The notes beneath the pieces were generated by a model that searched no databases, was not told where the DNA came from, and saw nothing but the letters and a program-made list of their open reading frames with translations. DNA of 64,000 nt from Phycisphaerales bacterium. Lineage in GTDB: Bacteria > Planctomycetota > Phycisphaerae > Sedimentisphaerales > Anaerobacaceae. The DNA is taken from assembly GCA_030602885.1 (NCBI GenBank), contig JAUVYV010000001.1:62001-126000 (forward strand), in the 5' to 3' direction. A program made the position numbers and the translations under genes. This document shows, one piece after another, positions 41,684 through 51,094 of the stretch. Numbering within the stretch: position 1 is the stretch's first letter; each line of letters begins with the position of its first letter.

Positions 41684-43555
41684 TTAATTTTGCGGCTGAG
41701 TTGGCGGCGGTGGCGGCATTGACGGCGGCTGATTCTGGTCCATTTGCTGCATCTGCTGTTGCTGCTGCATCTTCTGAAATACCGTCGTAATCTCCGTCAG
41801 GTGCTGTTTCGGCACTGCGATATCCAGTGTGAACGTACCCTCGCCCACTCTGCCCGCAAAGGCCAGGTTGCTGTTGGTGGGGACATCCGGCAAAGCCGGT
41901 ATTGGTATTGGCATCGGTATAAATGCCTTGACCATCGACACGGCGCGAATAAGGTTCAGCGTGGCAAAAAAGTTTGCCTTCTCGGCGTTCGGAATAAGCT
42001 TCATGGCCTCGGTGACTTCCGAGCAGACCCCGGTCGGCCCGCCCGCCTTGGCAACGTCGATAAGTTTGCGAATTGATGCGTCAGGATTGCCGCCAATGGT
42101 CATCAAAAGGTTCTTATCAACGATGCCATATCTGTAATCGAAACCTTCTCCGTACATTGTATTTATCATCATAGCTTCAGGTGAATTCGCGTCGGTCATT
42201 TTCATACTAAATCTCATCTTACTGATAAGGACATCCTTGTATGTATCAATATTTGATTCAAAGCTGAAGGATTGTTTGATTCCCATCTGACTATACATGT
42301 CGCTGAAGTTGCTGTCCCATAGCGTAACTGACTGCTCAAAAAGCTCCATATATTTTTCTGTGTTCTTTAGTGCAACGACGTATTTGACCGCAAAGGGCGG
42401 CTTGGCCTGGGCATTTGCAGAAAAACTCATGGCGGCTTTACCCGCTGTTTGCTCAGCCATCTTGACAGTGATATCCACCATCCTGGCCCAATCTTCACTG
42501 CCAATCTCCTGGCCCATCATTTGGCCGACCCACTGCATCATTTCTTTGTTGAAATTTGCCCAGGATTGCGGGTCGAAATTCGTCGCCGCATTCGCAATCA
42601 TGCCGTCTTCGAGGTAGCCGAGCATTTTCTTGTCCATAGCCGGCGCTGCAGGGCCCGTGAACATCCCTGCCATTTCGCTGCCGTCCATCGCCGTAAGAGA
42701 TGCCGAGATACTCAGCACGCTCATCTGTGGATTGACCGCAACGGTGACGGACTTACTCTCGTCGAGAATGGCCTTGAACATTTTTGCCTGCATCTCTATC
42801 GCCTGGGCCGCCTTGTTGGGGTCGCCCATTGACGGAGGGCATTCGCCTGATTCTATCTTTCTCTTAAGCTCTGCCTTTTGCTCTTCCATTGCCGCCGTCA
42901 TCACAGGGCCATAGGTCTTTGCAATCTGCTCGATATCCACGTATGCCCAGATACGCTCGGCGGTGGCGGCTTTGTTTTGGGCGGCGCTGAGTTTCGATGT
43001 CAGGCCGGTCGCTGCGTCGAACTTCTTCGCCAGCGTTTTGGCATCGTCCTCGGGAGCAAACATGACTGCGTAATTGCCGATATTGAGGGTCCGGCCCTTA
43101 GGGGCCTGCATTACGGTTACCGTTGAGATTCCGTTTCCATCCGGGGCGGAGACATTGGGATTGCCATCGACGAACTGCTTATAGTCAGTGATAGGAAAGA
43201 GGAAGAAAACATTGGGTTGAGTAGAGCCGGGTTCAAGTGTCGCGCCTGCGGCAAAGTTGCCGGCCGTGTTGATGCCGGCCAGTTCCGGGCTGCCGAACAA
43301 TTGCGCAAGCTGCATCCTTGCCATCATCGATATGCCAAGCGGCATAGGAGAAGCACCGGCGAGGAACTGGTCGAGCTGGCCGGCTGTGTAGTCGAAGTTG
43401 TTTATTCGAACGCAGAACAGTACATCGGCCGGTATCAGATTCAACAGTTCATCATCATTTGACTCGGCTGAGAAGGCAGGGCCGAAGGAGAACGAGAGCA
43501 GCAGAGCAGTGACGAGAATAGTCAGCGAGCGTTTTGGGTTGGACATAGCGGGCAC
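41684..43555 (-). CDS. Large exported hypothetical protein with Q/P-rich tail
   Basis: A 623-residue protein with a signal peptide (about residues 1-30, ending FGPAFSAES). The body begins LLNLIPADVLFCVRINNFDYTAGQLDQFL, a pattern seen in planctomycete exported proteins of DUF3352 type, and contains long Met/Ala-rich helical stretches. The C-terminus is low complexity: runs of Gln and Met, then PPSMPPPPP. No catalytic motif was found. A poly-G tract sits in the 5' untranslated region and a probable promoter further upstream. Confidence 0.6.
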   Translation of the reverse strand: MPAMSNPKRSLTILVTALLLSFSFGPAFSAESNDDELLNLIPADVLFCVRINNFDYTAGQLDQFLAGASPMPLGISMMARMQLAQLFGSPELAGINTAGNFAAGATLEPGSTQPNVFFLFPITDYKQFVDGNPNVSAPDGNGISTVTVMQAPKGRTLNIGNYAVMFAPEDDAKTLAKKFDAATGLTSKLSAAQNKAATAERIWAYVDIEQIAKTYGPVMTAAMEEQKAELKRKIESGECPPSMGDPNKAAQAIEMQAKMFKAILDESKSVTVAVNPQMSVLSISASLTAMDGSEMAGMFTGPAAPAMDKKMLGYLEDGMIANAATNFDPQSWANFNKEMMQWVGQMMGQEIGSEDWARMVDITVKMAEQTAGKAAMSFSANAQAKPPFAVKYVVALKNTEKYMELFEQSVTLWDSNFSDMYSQMGIKQSFSFESNIDTYKDVLISKMRFSMKMTDANSPEAMMINTMYGEGFDYRYGIVDKNLLMTIGGNPDASIRKLIDVAKAGGPTGVCSEVTEAMKLIPNAEKANFFATLNLIRAVSMVKAFIPMPIPIPALPDVPTNSNLAFAGRVGEGTFTLDIAVPKQHLTEITTVFQKMQQQQQMQQMDQNQPPSMPPPPPTQPQN

Positions 43556-43591
43556 CTCCTTAATTCATAATTTCGACAAATTATTCACACG

Positions 43592-43600
43592 CCCCCCCCC
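43592..43600. repeat. Nine-base homopolymeric C/G tract
   Basis: Nine C on the + strand, nine G in the transcript sense, 37-45 bases upstream of the start of the 623-residue exported protein and downstream of its probable promoter. Confidence 0.9.
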
Positions 43601-43615
43601 ATCCTCAAGTTCGTC

Positions 43616-43645
43616 TTTATACCCTATAAGACGCGCATAATGCAA
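43616..43645 (-). promoter_or_regulatory. Probable promoter of the 623-residue exported protein gene
   Basis: On the minus strand TTGCAT (complement of 43640-43645), 18-base spacer, TATAAA (complement of 43616-43621), upstream of the G9 tract. Confidence 0.45.
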
Positions 43646-43922
43646 GAATCTTGCGCAAAAGTATTAGTTTGTTAAGAGAATTCGGCCGTTTTTGCACGGT
43701 TTTGAGTGCATTCCGCGGCGCAGGTGCTGTTTCTTGGGCCATAAATGCCGATTTGGGGCGGACAGGTAAAAAGTCTAACGGTGTTTTTGTCGATAAAACG
43801 AAGGAGTCCCGTATCGCCGGCAGGCGAAGCCCCTGAGATGAACAGAAGGGGGGTTTTCAGCATATATAGAGATTAGGCGAGCGGCTTTGAGAGCCGGGAC
43901 GGGTGTTTACGGCGGCTGCGTG

Positions 43923-43950
43923 TTGACAGTCTTTGGGGTTGATGTATAAT
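43923..43950 (+). promoter_or_regulatory. Sigma-70 promoter of clpC
   Basis: TTGACA (43923-43928), 16-base spacer, TATAAT (43945-43950), 107 bases upstream of the clpC start. Apart from this promoter and the G9 tract, 43556-44056 holds only weak hairpins, one (CCCCT/AGGGG, 43830-43834/43847-43851) followed by TTTT. I saw no CIRCE-like or CtsR-like operator. Confidence 0.7.
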
Positions 43951-44056
43951 GGACTTGAGCCGGTTAATGTCAATCTTGGGAGCGGAGAATCAGAAGAGGT
44001 GGTGCCGGGATGTCGGTGATTTGGGTTGGTTTGTTGAATTAGTGTTGAGGTGACAG

Positions 44057-46579
44057 ATGTTTGAACGTTTTACGGACCGGGCACGCAAGGTAATGGCGCT
44101 GGCCAATCAGGAGGCGCAGCGATTCAACCACGAATACATAGGGACCGAGCACATCCTGTTGGGTTTGGTCAAGGAGGGCAGCGGGGTCGGTGCGACGGTG
44201 TTGAAGAATCTTGATGTGGATGTCAAGAAACTTCGGCTCGAAGTTGAGAAGATGGTCAAAAGCGGCCCGGATATGGTGACGATGGGCAAGCTGCCTCAGA
44301 CGCCTCGCTCGAAGAAGGTTATCGAGTATGCGATCGAAGAGGCGCGGGCGCTTAACCACAACTATGTCGGGACGGAGCATATACTGCTTGGCCTTTTGCG
44401 CGAGACGGAGGGGATAGCGGCCCAGGTTCTGATGAATCTCGGGTTGAAGCTTGAAGACGTTCGGCAGGAGGTTTTGAATCTTCTTGGTGCGGGAGTTGAC
44501 AGTGAGCCGGCGGATCTGGGAATGAAGCTGGGCCCCGCTGTGTCCGCAAAAGCGAAGAGCAAGACGCCGGCCCTGGATAGTTTCGGGCGCGACCTGACTC
44601 AACTGGCTGCGGACGATGAGCTTGACCCTGTAATCGGCAGAAAAAGAGAGATTGAGCGGCTGATTCAAATACTCTGCAGGCGTACGAAGAACAACCCCGT
44701 TCTTCTTGGGGAAGCGGGCGTCGGCAAGACCGCCATAGTGGAGGGGCTCAGCCAGCAGATAGTCAACAAGCAGGTGCCGGAGCTTTTGAAGGACAATCGC
44801 ATCGTAGTGCTGGACCTGGCGATGATGGTTGCGGGGACAAAGTACCGCGGGCAGTTCGAGGAGCGCATCAAGGCCGTCATCAACGAGGTCAGACGAGCCA
44901 AGAACGTTATCTTGTTTATAGACGAGCTTCATACGCTTGTCGGAGCGGGTGGGGCCGAAGGTGCTATCGATGCGTCCAATGTGCTCAAGCCAGCCCTTGC
45001 ACGAGGCGAGGTGCAGTGCATCGGTGCGACTACACTCGACGAATACAGAAAGCATATTGAAAAGGACGGGGCACTCGAGAGACGTTTTCAGACGATAATC
45101 GTGGAGCCGCCTTCCAAGGATGAGACCCTGGATATACTTCGGGGGCTGCAGGATCGTTACGAGGCGCACCACAAAGTTCGGTTCACAGAAGAGGCGATTT
45201 ACCAGGCCGTCGAGCTTTCGACACGATACATAACCGGAAGGTGTCTGCCGGATAAGGCGATAGACGTGGTGGACGAGTCGGGGGCGAGGGTGCGATTGAA
45301 GAATATGACGCCTCCACCAGATCTGACCGAGCTTGAAGAGAGAATTGAGAAGATGCAGAGGGAAAAGGACGAGGCGGTCCGAAATGCCGACTATGAGCGG
45401 GCGGCGGCTTTGAGGGATGATGCGCAGCGGCGCGTGGAGGAGAAGACGCGGATTCAGAAAAAATGGTACGAGGAGAATAAAGAGGCGACCGGCGTAGTGG
45501 ATGAGGAGGTGATAGCCGAGGTTGTGAGCAATATGACGGGCGTTCCGCTGACACGACTCGAGAAGAAGGAGACTCAGCGTTTGCTGGAGCTTGAGCAAGA
45601 GCTTCACAAGACGGTGGTGTCGCAGGACGAAGCGATAACCGCCGTTGCCAAGGCGGTGCGCCGCAGCCGAAGCGGGATGAAAGACCCGAATCGTCCGATG
45701 GGCTGCTTCATATTACTTGGCCCGAGCGGTGTGGGCAAGACGCTTTTGGCTCAGGCGCTGGCGGAGTTTATGTTCAGTGACAGGAATTCTCTTATCCGGC
45801 TGGATATGAGCGAGTTTATGGAGAAGCACAATGTCAGTCGGCTGGTTGGCGCACCTCCCGGCTATGTTGGTTATGAGGAAGGTGGTCAGCTCACTGAGCG
45901 GATAAGGCGTCGACCTTATGCGGTACTGCTTCTGGATGAGATAGAGAAGGCGCATCCGGATGTCTATAATATACTGCTGCAGATAATGGATGAGGGTCGG
46001 CTGACCGACAGCTTTGGGCGGAGCATTGACTTTAAGAACGTGATTTTGATTATGACCAGCAACATCGGCGCCGAGCTTATAAAGAACAGCGGCGGTTTTG
46101 GTTTTGGCAAGAAGACAACCGAGGCGAGCTACGAGAAGATGAAGGATATGCTGCAAAAGGAGGTGGAGCGTCACTTCAGGCCTGAGTTTTTGAACAGGGT
46201 GGATGACGTTATTGTGTTCAAGTCGCTGACCAGAAAGGACCTGCAGACGATAGTGGATTACGAGCTTGCGAAGGTGTTTAAGCGTCTGACGGAGCGCGGC
46301 TTTAAGCTCGAGCTGACCGAGCAGGCAAAGGAATTCCTTATTGATAAGGGTTACAATCCTGAGTTCGGTGCCCGACCTCTGCGAAGGGCGATTGAACATT
46401 ACCTTGAGGACCCGCTCTCTGAGGCGGTGCTGCGGGGTGAGTTCAAGGGCAAGAGCTGGATAAAGGTTGATGTGCAGGATGAGGAGCACCTTAAGCTCGA
46501 GGGTGCATCGCAGCAGGGTGCGGGTGATAGTAAGAGTAAGTCAACCAAGGAGGTGGGCGCAGCGAAAACTAAACAGTAG
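44057..46579 (+). CDS. clpC: AAA+ chaperone ClpC
   Basis: An 840-residue Hsp100 protein that unfolds proteins for ClpP. Two Clp-N repeats (about residues 1-145, each with [11 protein letters not shown] or [11 protein letters not shown]) are followed by NBD1 (Walker A GEAGVGKT at about 218, Walker [10 protein letters not shown]). A middle domain contains a UVR-like segment (about 430-465, [16 protein letters not shown]). NBD2 has Walker A GPSGVGKT at about 555, and a C-terminal D2-small domain follows. The UVR-type linker and N-repeats make it ClpC rather than ClpB or ClpA. The tail is Lys/Ser-rich. A consensus promoter precedes it and a terminator follows. Confidence 0.95.
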   Translation: MFERFTDRARKVMALANQEAQRFNHEYIGTEHILLGLVKEGSGVGATVLKNLDVDVKKLRLEVEKMVKSGPDMVTMGKLPQTPRSKKVIEYAIEEARALNHNYVGTEHILLGLLRETEGIAAQVLMNLGLKLEDVRQEVLNLLGAGVDSEPADLGMKLGPAVSAKAKSKTPALDSFGRDLTQLAADDELDPVIGRKREIERLIQILCRRTKNNPVLLGEAGVGKTAIVEGLSQQIVNKQVPELLKDNRIVVLDLAMMVAGTKYRGQFEERIKAVINEVRRAKNVILFIDELHTLVGAGGAEGAIDASNVLKPALARGEVQCIGATTLDEYRKHIEKDGALERRFQTIIVEPPSKDETLDILRGLQDRYEAHHKVRFTEEAIYQAVELSTRYITGRCLPDKAIDVVDESGARVRLKNMTPPPDLTELEERIEKMQREKDEAVRNADYERAAALRDDAQRRVEEKTRIQKKWYEENKEATGVVDEEVIAEVVSNMTGVPLTRLEKKETQRLLELEQELHKTVVSQDEAITAVAKAVRRSRSGMKDPNRPMGCFILLGPSGVGKTLLAQALAEFMFSDRNSLIRLDMSEFMEKHNVSRLVGAPPGYVGYEEGGQLTERIRRRPYAVLLLDEIEKAHPDVYNILLQIMDEGRLTDSFGRSIDFKNVILIMTSNIGAELIKNSGGFGFGKKTTEASYEKMKDMLQKEVERHFRPEFLNRVDDVIVFKSLTRKDLQTIVDYELAKVFKRLTERGFKLELTEQAKEFLIDKGYNPEFGARPLRRAIEHYLEDPLSEAVLRGEFKGKSWIKVDVQDEEHLKLEGASQQGAGDSKSKSTKEVGAAKTKQ

Positions 46580-46620
46580 TGCGGCGTTTTGCTGAGCGGG
46601 CATATTGGCAGGCGTTAGAG

Positions 46621-46652
46621 AGCCATCCCAGTATCCGGATGGCTTTTTTTTT
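46621..46652 (+). terminator. Rho-independent terminator after clpC
   Basis: Stem AGCCATCC (46621-46628) / GGATGGCT (46637-46644), 8 perfect pairs with an 8-base loop, followed by nine T. It lies 41 bases after the clpC stop, between convergent genes. Confidence 0.9.
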
Positions 46653-46672
46653 ATCCTGTTGGTTGTGGCGTG

Positions 46673-48088
46673 CTATTTGAGCTCGATTTCGAAGACGGTG
46701 TCGGTTTCATCAGGTAAGTTGTAGGTTTTGTATGTCGGGGCTTTTATGTTGACGAAGAAGCTGTCGGCGGAGCTGTCGCCCCACCATTGAGTGGCGACAG
46801 CTGCTCCGGTACCGGTGCTGAGCAGCTGCACCTTTTCGACTTTGTCGGCGAATCCTTTGAGGTTGATGTGGCCGATGTGGGGGTTCATCAGGTGGGCATA
46901 AAGGAATCCTCCATTCTGAGTAAAGCGTCCCCATTCGGGTTTTGGCAGCTCGGCGGCACCGCAGTTATAGATGCTTCTGTGGTTGCCTTTCATCCACTTG
47001 CCGACTTCCTTTAGGATGCGCACCGATTCTTCCGGAATATTGCCTTTTGCATCGGGGCCTACGTTGAGCAAGAGGTTTCCGTTCTTGCTGACGCAGTTAA
47101 CAAGCGTGTGGATAATCAGCCGGGGTGACTTCCATTCGTTGTCGGCGAGGTTGTATCCCCAACTGTTATTCATTGTCAGACAGGCCTCCCAGGGGATGGG
47201 TCGTCCGAGACCATCGATTCTGGGTGTGTCGGGGATTCCCTGTTCGGGGGTATCGAAGTCACCGAGTGAGGCGCCCGCGGCGAGAGTGGTAGCGCCGTCT
47301 CCGGCGAGTCGATTGTTGAGGATGATATCGGGCTGGTATTCTCTTATCATATTGACCAGGTCGGTTGCTCTCCACTTTTCGCCTCGCATTTGGCCGTATG
47401 AGAAGTCAAGCCAGAGGATGTCGATTCGGTCGTATTCGGTGACGAGCTCTTTGACCTGGGCATGCATAAAATCTAAATATCTGTCCCAGTTGTGCTCTGC
47501 GCCCTTGAATTCGGGATTGTCTCTCATGGGGTGGTGCGGATCGCCATAGTGCGGATAATCCGGGTGATGCCAGTCGATTATCGAATAGTAAAGCCCAACC
47601 TTGAGGCCCTCGTCGTGAAAAGCATCGAGAAACTCACGAACCAAATCACGTTTTTTGTATTTATAGTCGGAAACCTTACTGTCAAACATGCAGAAACCAT
47701 CGTGATGCCTTGAGGTCATGACCGCGTATTTCATACCTGCTTCTTTGGCGAGCCTGGCCAATGCTTTCGCATCGAAATCGACGGGGTCAAATTCATCGAC
47801 GAACTTCTGATATTGCTCGTTGCTCATCTTCTCGACGCTCTTGACCCATTCGCCTCTTGCAGGGATTGAGTATGCGCCGAAATGGATGAACATTCCGAAG
47901 CGTGCTTTTGTGAACCATTCGGTGCGTTTTTGCCGCTGGGCGTATGCCGAGTCGGATTGCGTGCTAATATCCGCAAAGGCCTCGGCGAGCAGCATGTTAA
48001 AGACGAGCAGCAGGCAGCAAAGGCGCATGACAGATGCGCTTGCGGGGATTACGCAGATGCTGTAAGCCGGGACGGTCTTGCTTGTCAT
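46673..48088 (-). CDS. Alpha-L-fucosidase (GH29)
   Basis: A secreted glycoside hydrolase of about 471 residues. WFTKARFGMFIHFGAYSIPARGEWV (in parts) and YAVMTSRHHDGFCMFDS are the GH29 active-site blocks; IDILWLDFSYG holds the Asp nucleophile. The TIM barrel is followed by a small beta domain at the C-terminus. It would release L-fucose from host glycans or algal fucans. I prefer ATG 48088, preceded by AAGGAAAG; a TTG two codons upstream and an internal ATG (48028), which starts a cleaner signal peptide (MRLCCLLLVFNMLLAEAFA), are alternatives. Confidence 0.92.
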   Translation of the reverse strand: MTSKTVPAYSICVIPASASVMRLCCLLLVFNMLLAEAFADISTQSDSAYAQRQKRTEWFTKARFGMFIHFGAYSIPARGEWVKSVEKMSNEQYQKFVDEFDPVDFDAKALARLAKEAGMKYAVMTSRHHDGFCMFDSKVSDYKYKKRDLVREFLDAFHDEGLKVGLYYSIIDWHHPDYPHYGDPHHPMRDNPEFKGAEHNWDRYLDFMHAQVKELVTEYDRIDILWLDFSYGQMRGEKWRATDLVNMIREYQPDIILNNRLAGDGATTLAAGASLGDFDTPEQGIPDTPRIDGLGRPIPWEACLTMNNSWGYNLADNEWKSPRLIIHTLVNCVSKNGNLLLNVGPDAKGNIPEESVRILKEVGKWMKGNHRSIYNCGAAELPKPEWGRFTQNGGFLYAHLMNPHIGHINLKGFADKVEKVQLLSTGTGAAVATQWWGDSSADSFFVNIKAPTYKTYNLPDETDTVFEIELK

Positions 48089-48100
48089 GTTCAACTTTCC

Positions 48101-48550
48101 TTACTCCTTTGTCATTTCGATTTCGAGCGGGCTCTGCTGGCTTGTTAGGAGTGTTTCGAAGGTTTTCTTGTCCATCCACTCGATGCGTCCGTCGAATCTG
48201 AGTACCACATATCCGCTTCGAAAGAGCAGAGAATGGTATTGCTTTCCTGCGTAGGCAAGGATTTCGTCAGGGGTGGAGTCGAGGTCAATCCATCGAGCCC
48301 GGTAGTAGAGTTTTCCGAGACGGACACCGCCCTGCAGTTCTTTTTTGATGGCATCGACGTAGGATTCGGGCGGGACAATGCCGTTGTCTTGACGATATTT
48401 GAATATTATCTGGCCGAGGTGCTCCATCGCCCTCATTGCCTCGGAGCGATTGACCGAGTTTTTGAGCTCGACCATGGCGACAACGGCAACTGCCGTGACG
48501 GCTATCACAATGGCGAAGTTTGTCACGATGTTTTTCTGCCGTTTATTCAT
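48101..48550 (-). CDS. Single-pass membrane protein, hypothetical
   Basis: A 149-residue protein with an N-terminal basic stretch (MNKRQKN) and one membrane helix (about residues 9-28), then a soluble domain with the pattern AMEHLGQIIFKYRQDNGIVPPESYVDAIKKEL, in parts, which recalls pseudopilin-like or Sec-anchored planctomycete proteins. No prepilin cleavage motif is evident. It lies 12 bases upstream of the fucosidase start on the same strand, so it may be cotranscribed. Confidence 0.6.
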   Translation of the reverse strand: MNKRQKNIVTNFAIVIAVTAVAVVAMVELKNSVNRSEAMRAMEHLGQIIFKYRQDNGIVPPESYVDAIKKELQGGVRLGKLYYRARWIDLDSTPDEILAYAGKQYHSLLFRSGYVVLRFDGRIEWMDKKTFETLLTSQQSPLEIEMTKE

Positions 48551-48577
48551 GTCTTGGCCGGATTCACAGTTTCAGTG

Positions 48578-49675
48578 TTACGATTTAACCTTGACCACTC
48601 CATTGCTGACGAACAGGCGGTTTTCCGCGAAGAGTCTAATGGCCTGCGGATACGCGATACATTCCTGCTCAAAGACTCTGGCGGCAAGGGTGTCGGGGTC
48701 GTCGTTGTCTTTTACGGGGCAGGTTCTCTGGATGATGATTGGGCCGGCATCGTATTCGTTGGTGCAGAAATGGACGGTGCAGCCGCTCACTTTGCATCCG
48801 GCTTTGAGAACGGCCTCATGGACGTGGTGTCCCCACATGCCTTTGCCGCCGAAGCTCGGCAGCAGGGCGGGGTGAATGTTCATTACCTTGTTTTCGTATC
48901 GCGGGGGGATTTGCCACAGACAGAGCCAGCCACCCTGGATGACGAGGTCCACATCCGCGGCGGTCAGCTCTTCCTCGATTTGTTTGCTGAGCTCGTCGAT
49001 ATCGGGGTAGTCCTTCTTTCGAATGATTTTGACGTTGAGACCTGCGTTTTTTGCCCGTTCGACGCCGGTGACGGTTGAGCGTGAGCTTATAACGATTGGG
49101 ATTTCGGCGTTTAGTTTCTTCTGTTTGATATATTCAAGTATGTTCATCAGCGTAGTGCCGCCGCCGCTGATGAGGACGCCGAGTCGAATTCGTTTCTTAT
49201 TGGCTCGGGGATCCGCTTTTATTTCGATATCCCTCTGGAGATTCAATGCGCGGTTTACGAGCTCATCGGCCTGAGTGTTTTTGTCTCTGGTTACGTGTTT
49301 TACCTTCCAGTTATCGAAAGAGTCAAGCAGCTCGATGGTTTTGCCAAAGAGAGGCCTGATTTGGTCGCTTTTTACCTTGTATTGGCCGTTTATCTGTCTT
49401 ACGAGCAGCTCACTGTCACTGAAGACGGTTATTGATTTGGCGGCGTTTTCTTTAGCGGCCTCGAGGGCTTTTTGCACGGCGGTATATTCAGCGACGTTGT
49501 TTGTTGTTTGACCAAGGTAGAAGGCCCTGGCCTGTAATTGCGTTCCCGCATCGTCGGTCAGGACAAACGCAGCGGCGGCAGGGCCGGGATTTCCTCTGCT
49601 TCCGCCGTCGGTATAAGCAGTTACACTTTCAGACAAGGCATCCTCTCCGGTTTCATATAACGGTTGGCAGCTCAA
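48578..49675 (-). CDS. purN: RNase HI-like domain fused to PurN formyltransferase
   Basis: A 365-residue two-domain protein. Residues about 18-145 form an RNase HI fold with all four catalytic acids in place: YTDGGSRGNPGP (Asp), NNVAEY (Glu), FSDSELL (Asp) and DKNTQADELVNRAL (Asp). Residues about 160-365 form phosphoribosylglycinamide formyltransferase: LISGGGTTLMNILEYI, VMNIHPALLPSF (catalytic Asn and His) and DAGPIIIQ (Asp). PurN transfers the formyl group of 10-formyl-THF in purine synthesis. One open frame with no internal start of note covers both. The IQGGWLCLW segment differs from the common LAGFMRIL. I know of no reason for the fusion. Confidence 0.88.
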   Translation of the reverse strand: MSCQPLYETGEDALSESVTAYTDGGSRGNPGPAAAAFVLTDDAGTQLQARAFYLGQTTNNVAEYTAVQKALEAAKENAAKSITVFSDSELLVRQINGQYKVKSDQIRPLFGKTIELLDSFDNWKVKHVTRDKNTQADELVNRALNLQRDIEIKADPRANKKRIRLGVLISGGGTTLMNILEYIKQKKLNAEIPIVISSRSTVTGVERAKNAGLNVKIIRKKDYPDIDELSKQIEEELTAADVDLVIQGGWLCLWQIPPRYENKVMNIHPALLPSFGGKGMWGHHVHEAVLKAGCKVSGCTVHFCTNEYDAGPIIIQRTCPVKDNDDPDTLAARVFEQECIAYPQAIRLFAENRLFVSNGVVKVKS

Positions 49676-49699
49676 CGAGCTTGTCGAAACGGTCTTTTC

Positions 49700-50434
49700 T
49701 TACTCTTGTGAGCTACTCAGCACGAGTATCCGAGTGCAGTTGGGGCAGCGTATTATCTCATCTCTTGTCATCAGCAGGTTGACGGACTCGGCGGTGACGC
49801 CCATGAAGCAGCCGCCGCAGGTGTATGTGGCGGTTTTGCCTTCCTGCTGCTCGATGACGGCGAGGGCTTCACCGTCGTAGGTTTCGGCGACACGTTTGAA
49901 GGTTTCGAGGAATTCGCCCGGTATGTCTTTGGCGGCCTGGTCCCACTCGAGCTGTATTTCTTCGATTTCCTTCTCGTATTTTTCCGCTAACTGCTCTGAT
50001 TCTTTCCGAATTTCTTCGAGTTTCTGTTTTTGTTCTTCTATTTGCTGCTGCATTTGCAGGCACTCGGCCTGGTCGGCTTCGATATCCTTCATCAGTTCCA
50101 GGATTTGGGTTTCGATTTTGGAGTTGTCGGCTTTTGTGGTGTTGAGCTGCGTCAGAACGGCTGCATACTCTTTGTTTGTCTTGGCTGAATTCAGGGATGC
50201 GCGGAGCTTTGCGATTTGCTCGTCTCTGCTCTTGAGCTCAAGCTCAAGACGGTCTGACTGGATGGTTGTGAGCTGAATCTCTTCCTTTTTGGCTTCGAGG
50301 GCGTTTTGAAGAGTTCTGACCTGGTTTTCCTGAATGATGACGTTTCGCCTGCATCTGGTGAGCTTGGCCTTTGCGGCTCGCAGCCGGTTCTCAACACTTT
50401 GAAGTTTTGTCAGCCCCTGTAATACGGAACCCAT
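49700..50434 (-). CDS. C4-type zinc ribbon coiled-coil protein
   Basis: A 244-residue protein. A long antiparallel coiled coil (about residues 10-180, with SLNSAKTNKEYAAVLTQL at the middle turn) is followed by a zinc ribbon at the C-terminus with the pairs CGGC and CPNC. This is the DUF164/zf-RING_7 family, found in most bacteria and linked to ribosome or secretion functions in some (CdsZ in chlamydiae). It lies 24 bases upstream of the RNase H-PurN gene on the same strand. Confidence 0.82.
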   Translation of the reverse strand: MGSVLQGLTKLQSVENRLRAAKAKLTRCRRNVIIQENQVRTLQNALEAKKEEIQLTTIQSDRLELELKSRDEQIAKLRASLNSAKTNKEYAAVLTQLNTTKADNSKIETQILELMKDIEADQAECLQMQQQIEEQKQKLEEIRKESEQLAEKYEKEIEEIQLEWDQAAKDIPGEFLETFKRVAETYDGEALAVIEQQEGKTATYTCGGCFMGVTAESVNLLMTRDEIIRCPNCTRILVLSSSQE

Positions 50435-50544
50435 TTACACTCCTTCGTGCCGTACATCAAATGACTAAAACCTGTAGTATGCCTTCATTAGTACTTTGAT
50501 GCAATGAAAAAGTTTGATTTTTTGTAACCGGGGTGCGTGTCGAG

Positions 50545-50612
50545 ATTGTAGGTACTTTTTTATGCAGCTAAGGGTTTTTCTGCCATAATTGCTCCCATCT
50601 GTTGTTGAGCCA
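50545..50612 (+). repeat. Second IS110-type left-end remnant
   Basis: About three quarters of the bases match 24092-24160, including TGTAGGTA, TGCAGC-AAGGG and GCCATAATTGCT. Unlike the first copy, no transposase codons follow; unrelated sequence and a GGDEF fragment do. Confidence 0.45.
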
Positions 50613-50765
50613 GGTCGTTCGTAAAGCCGGCACCGGAGCCTATATCATAATCCTTTTCATGAAATACGTCATAACGCATTTGTTACCTTGTGTCCTGTGA
50701 TAATTGAACAGCCGGATAACTCGTGTGTGACTACATATTCTGGCGGTTATGCGGATAGCTTTTTC

Positions 50766-51032
50766 CGGGCTGCTGTCCGCGTCATACTGCCCGAGGCCGA
50801 TGCTAACGGATACGGCGATGTCGTCCTTCTCCCAGCCTATCGGCGTCCTTGCCACGGCATTGACAATACGCTCTGCCACAACAGCAGCGTCGGTAAGCGA
50901 AGTATTCGGCAGTATCACAGCGAACTCATCGCCCCCGTACCGGGCCGCCACGCCTGTATTTAACATCCCCCGGTGGCTTTTCAGCCGAAATACTTGATTT
51001 GCCGGGACTTGCGCAGTACTATCACGCGGCAA
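50766..51032 (-). pseudogene. GGDEF (diguanylate cyclase) domain fragment
   Basis: The minus-strand frame contains AARYGGDEFAVILPNTSLTDA and VSVSIGLGQYDADSSPEKAI, the active-site half of a GGDEF domain. The domain's N-terminal half (the VND..GH region) is missing, and after KAI the frame lacks the usual ADxALYxAK ending. It lies next to an insertion-sequence remnant and is almost surely a decayed gene piece. Confidence 0.7.
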
Positions 51033-51094
51033 ATCACAGTCTTTAACTTGATTAACGGGTCAGGGAGGTGGCGAATCGGTAGGCGGCCAAACGG

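Noticed and set aside
43741-43860. Region upstream of clpC considered as a c-di-GMP or other known riboswitch.
   Set aside because: Some GCGAAGCC-like pieces are present but the conserved core and pairing order of known classes could not be found.
44039-45607. Minus-strand open frame of 522 codons opposite clpC.
   Set aside because: It is the mirror of the strongly conserved clpC coding sequence and has no signal, domain or ribosome-binding site.
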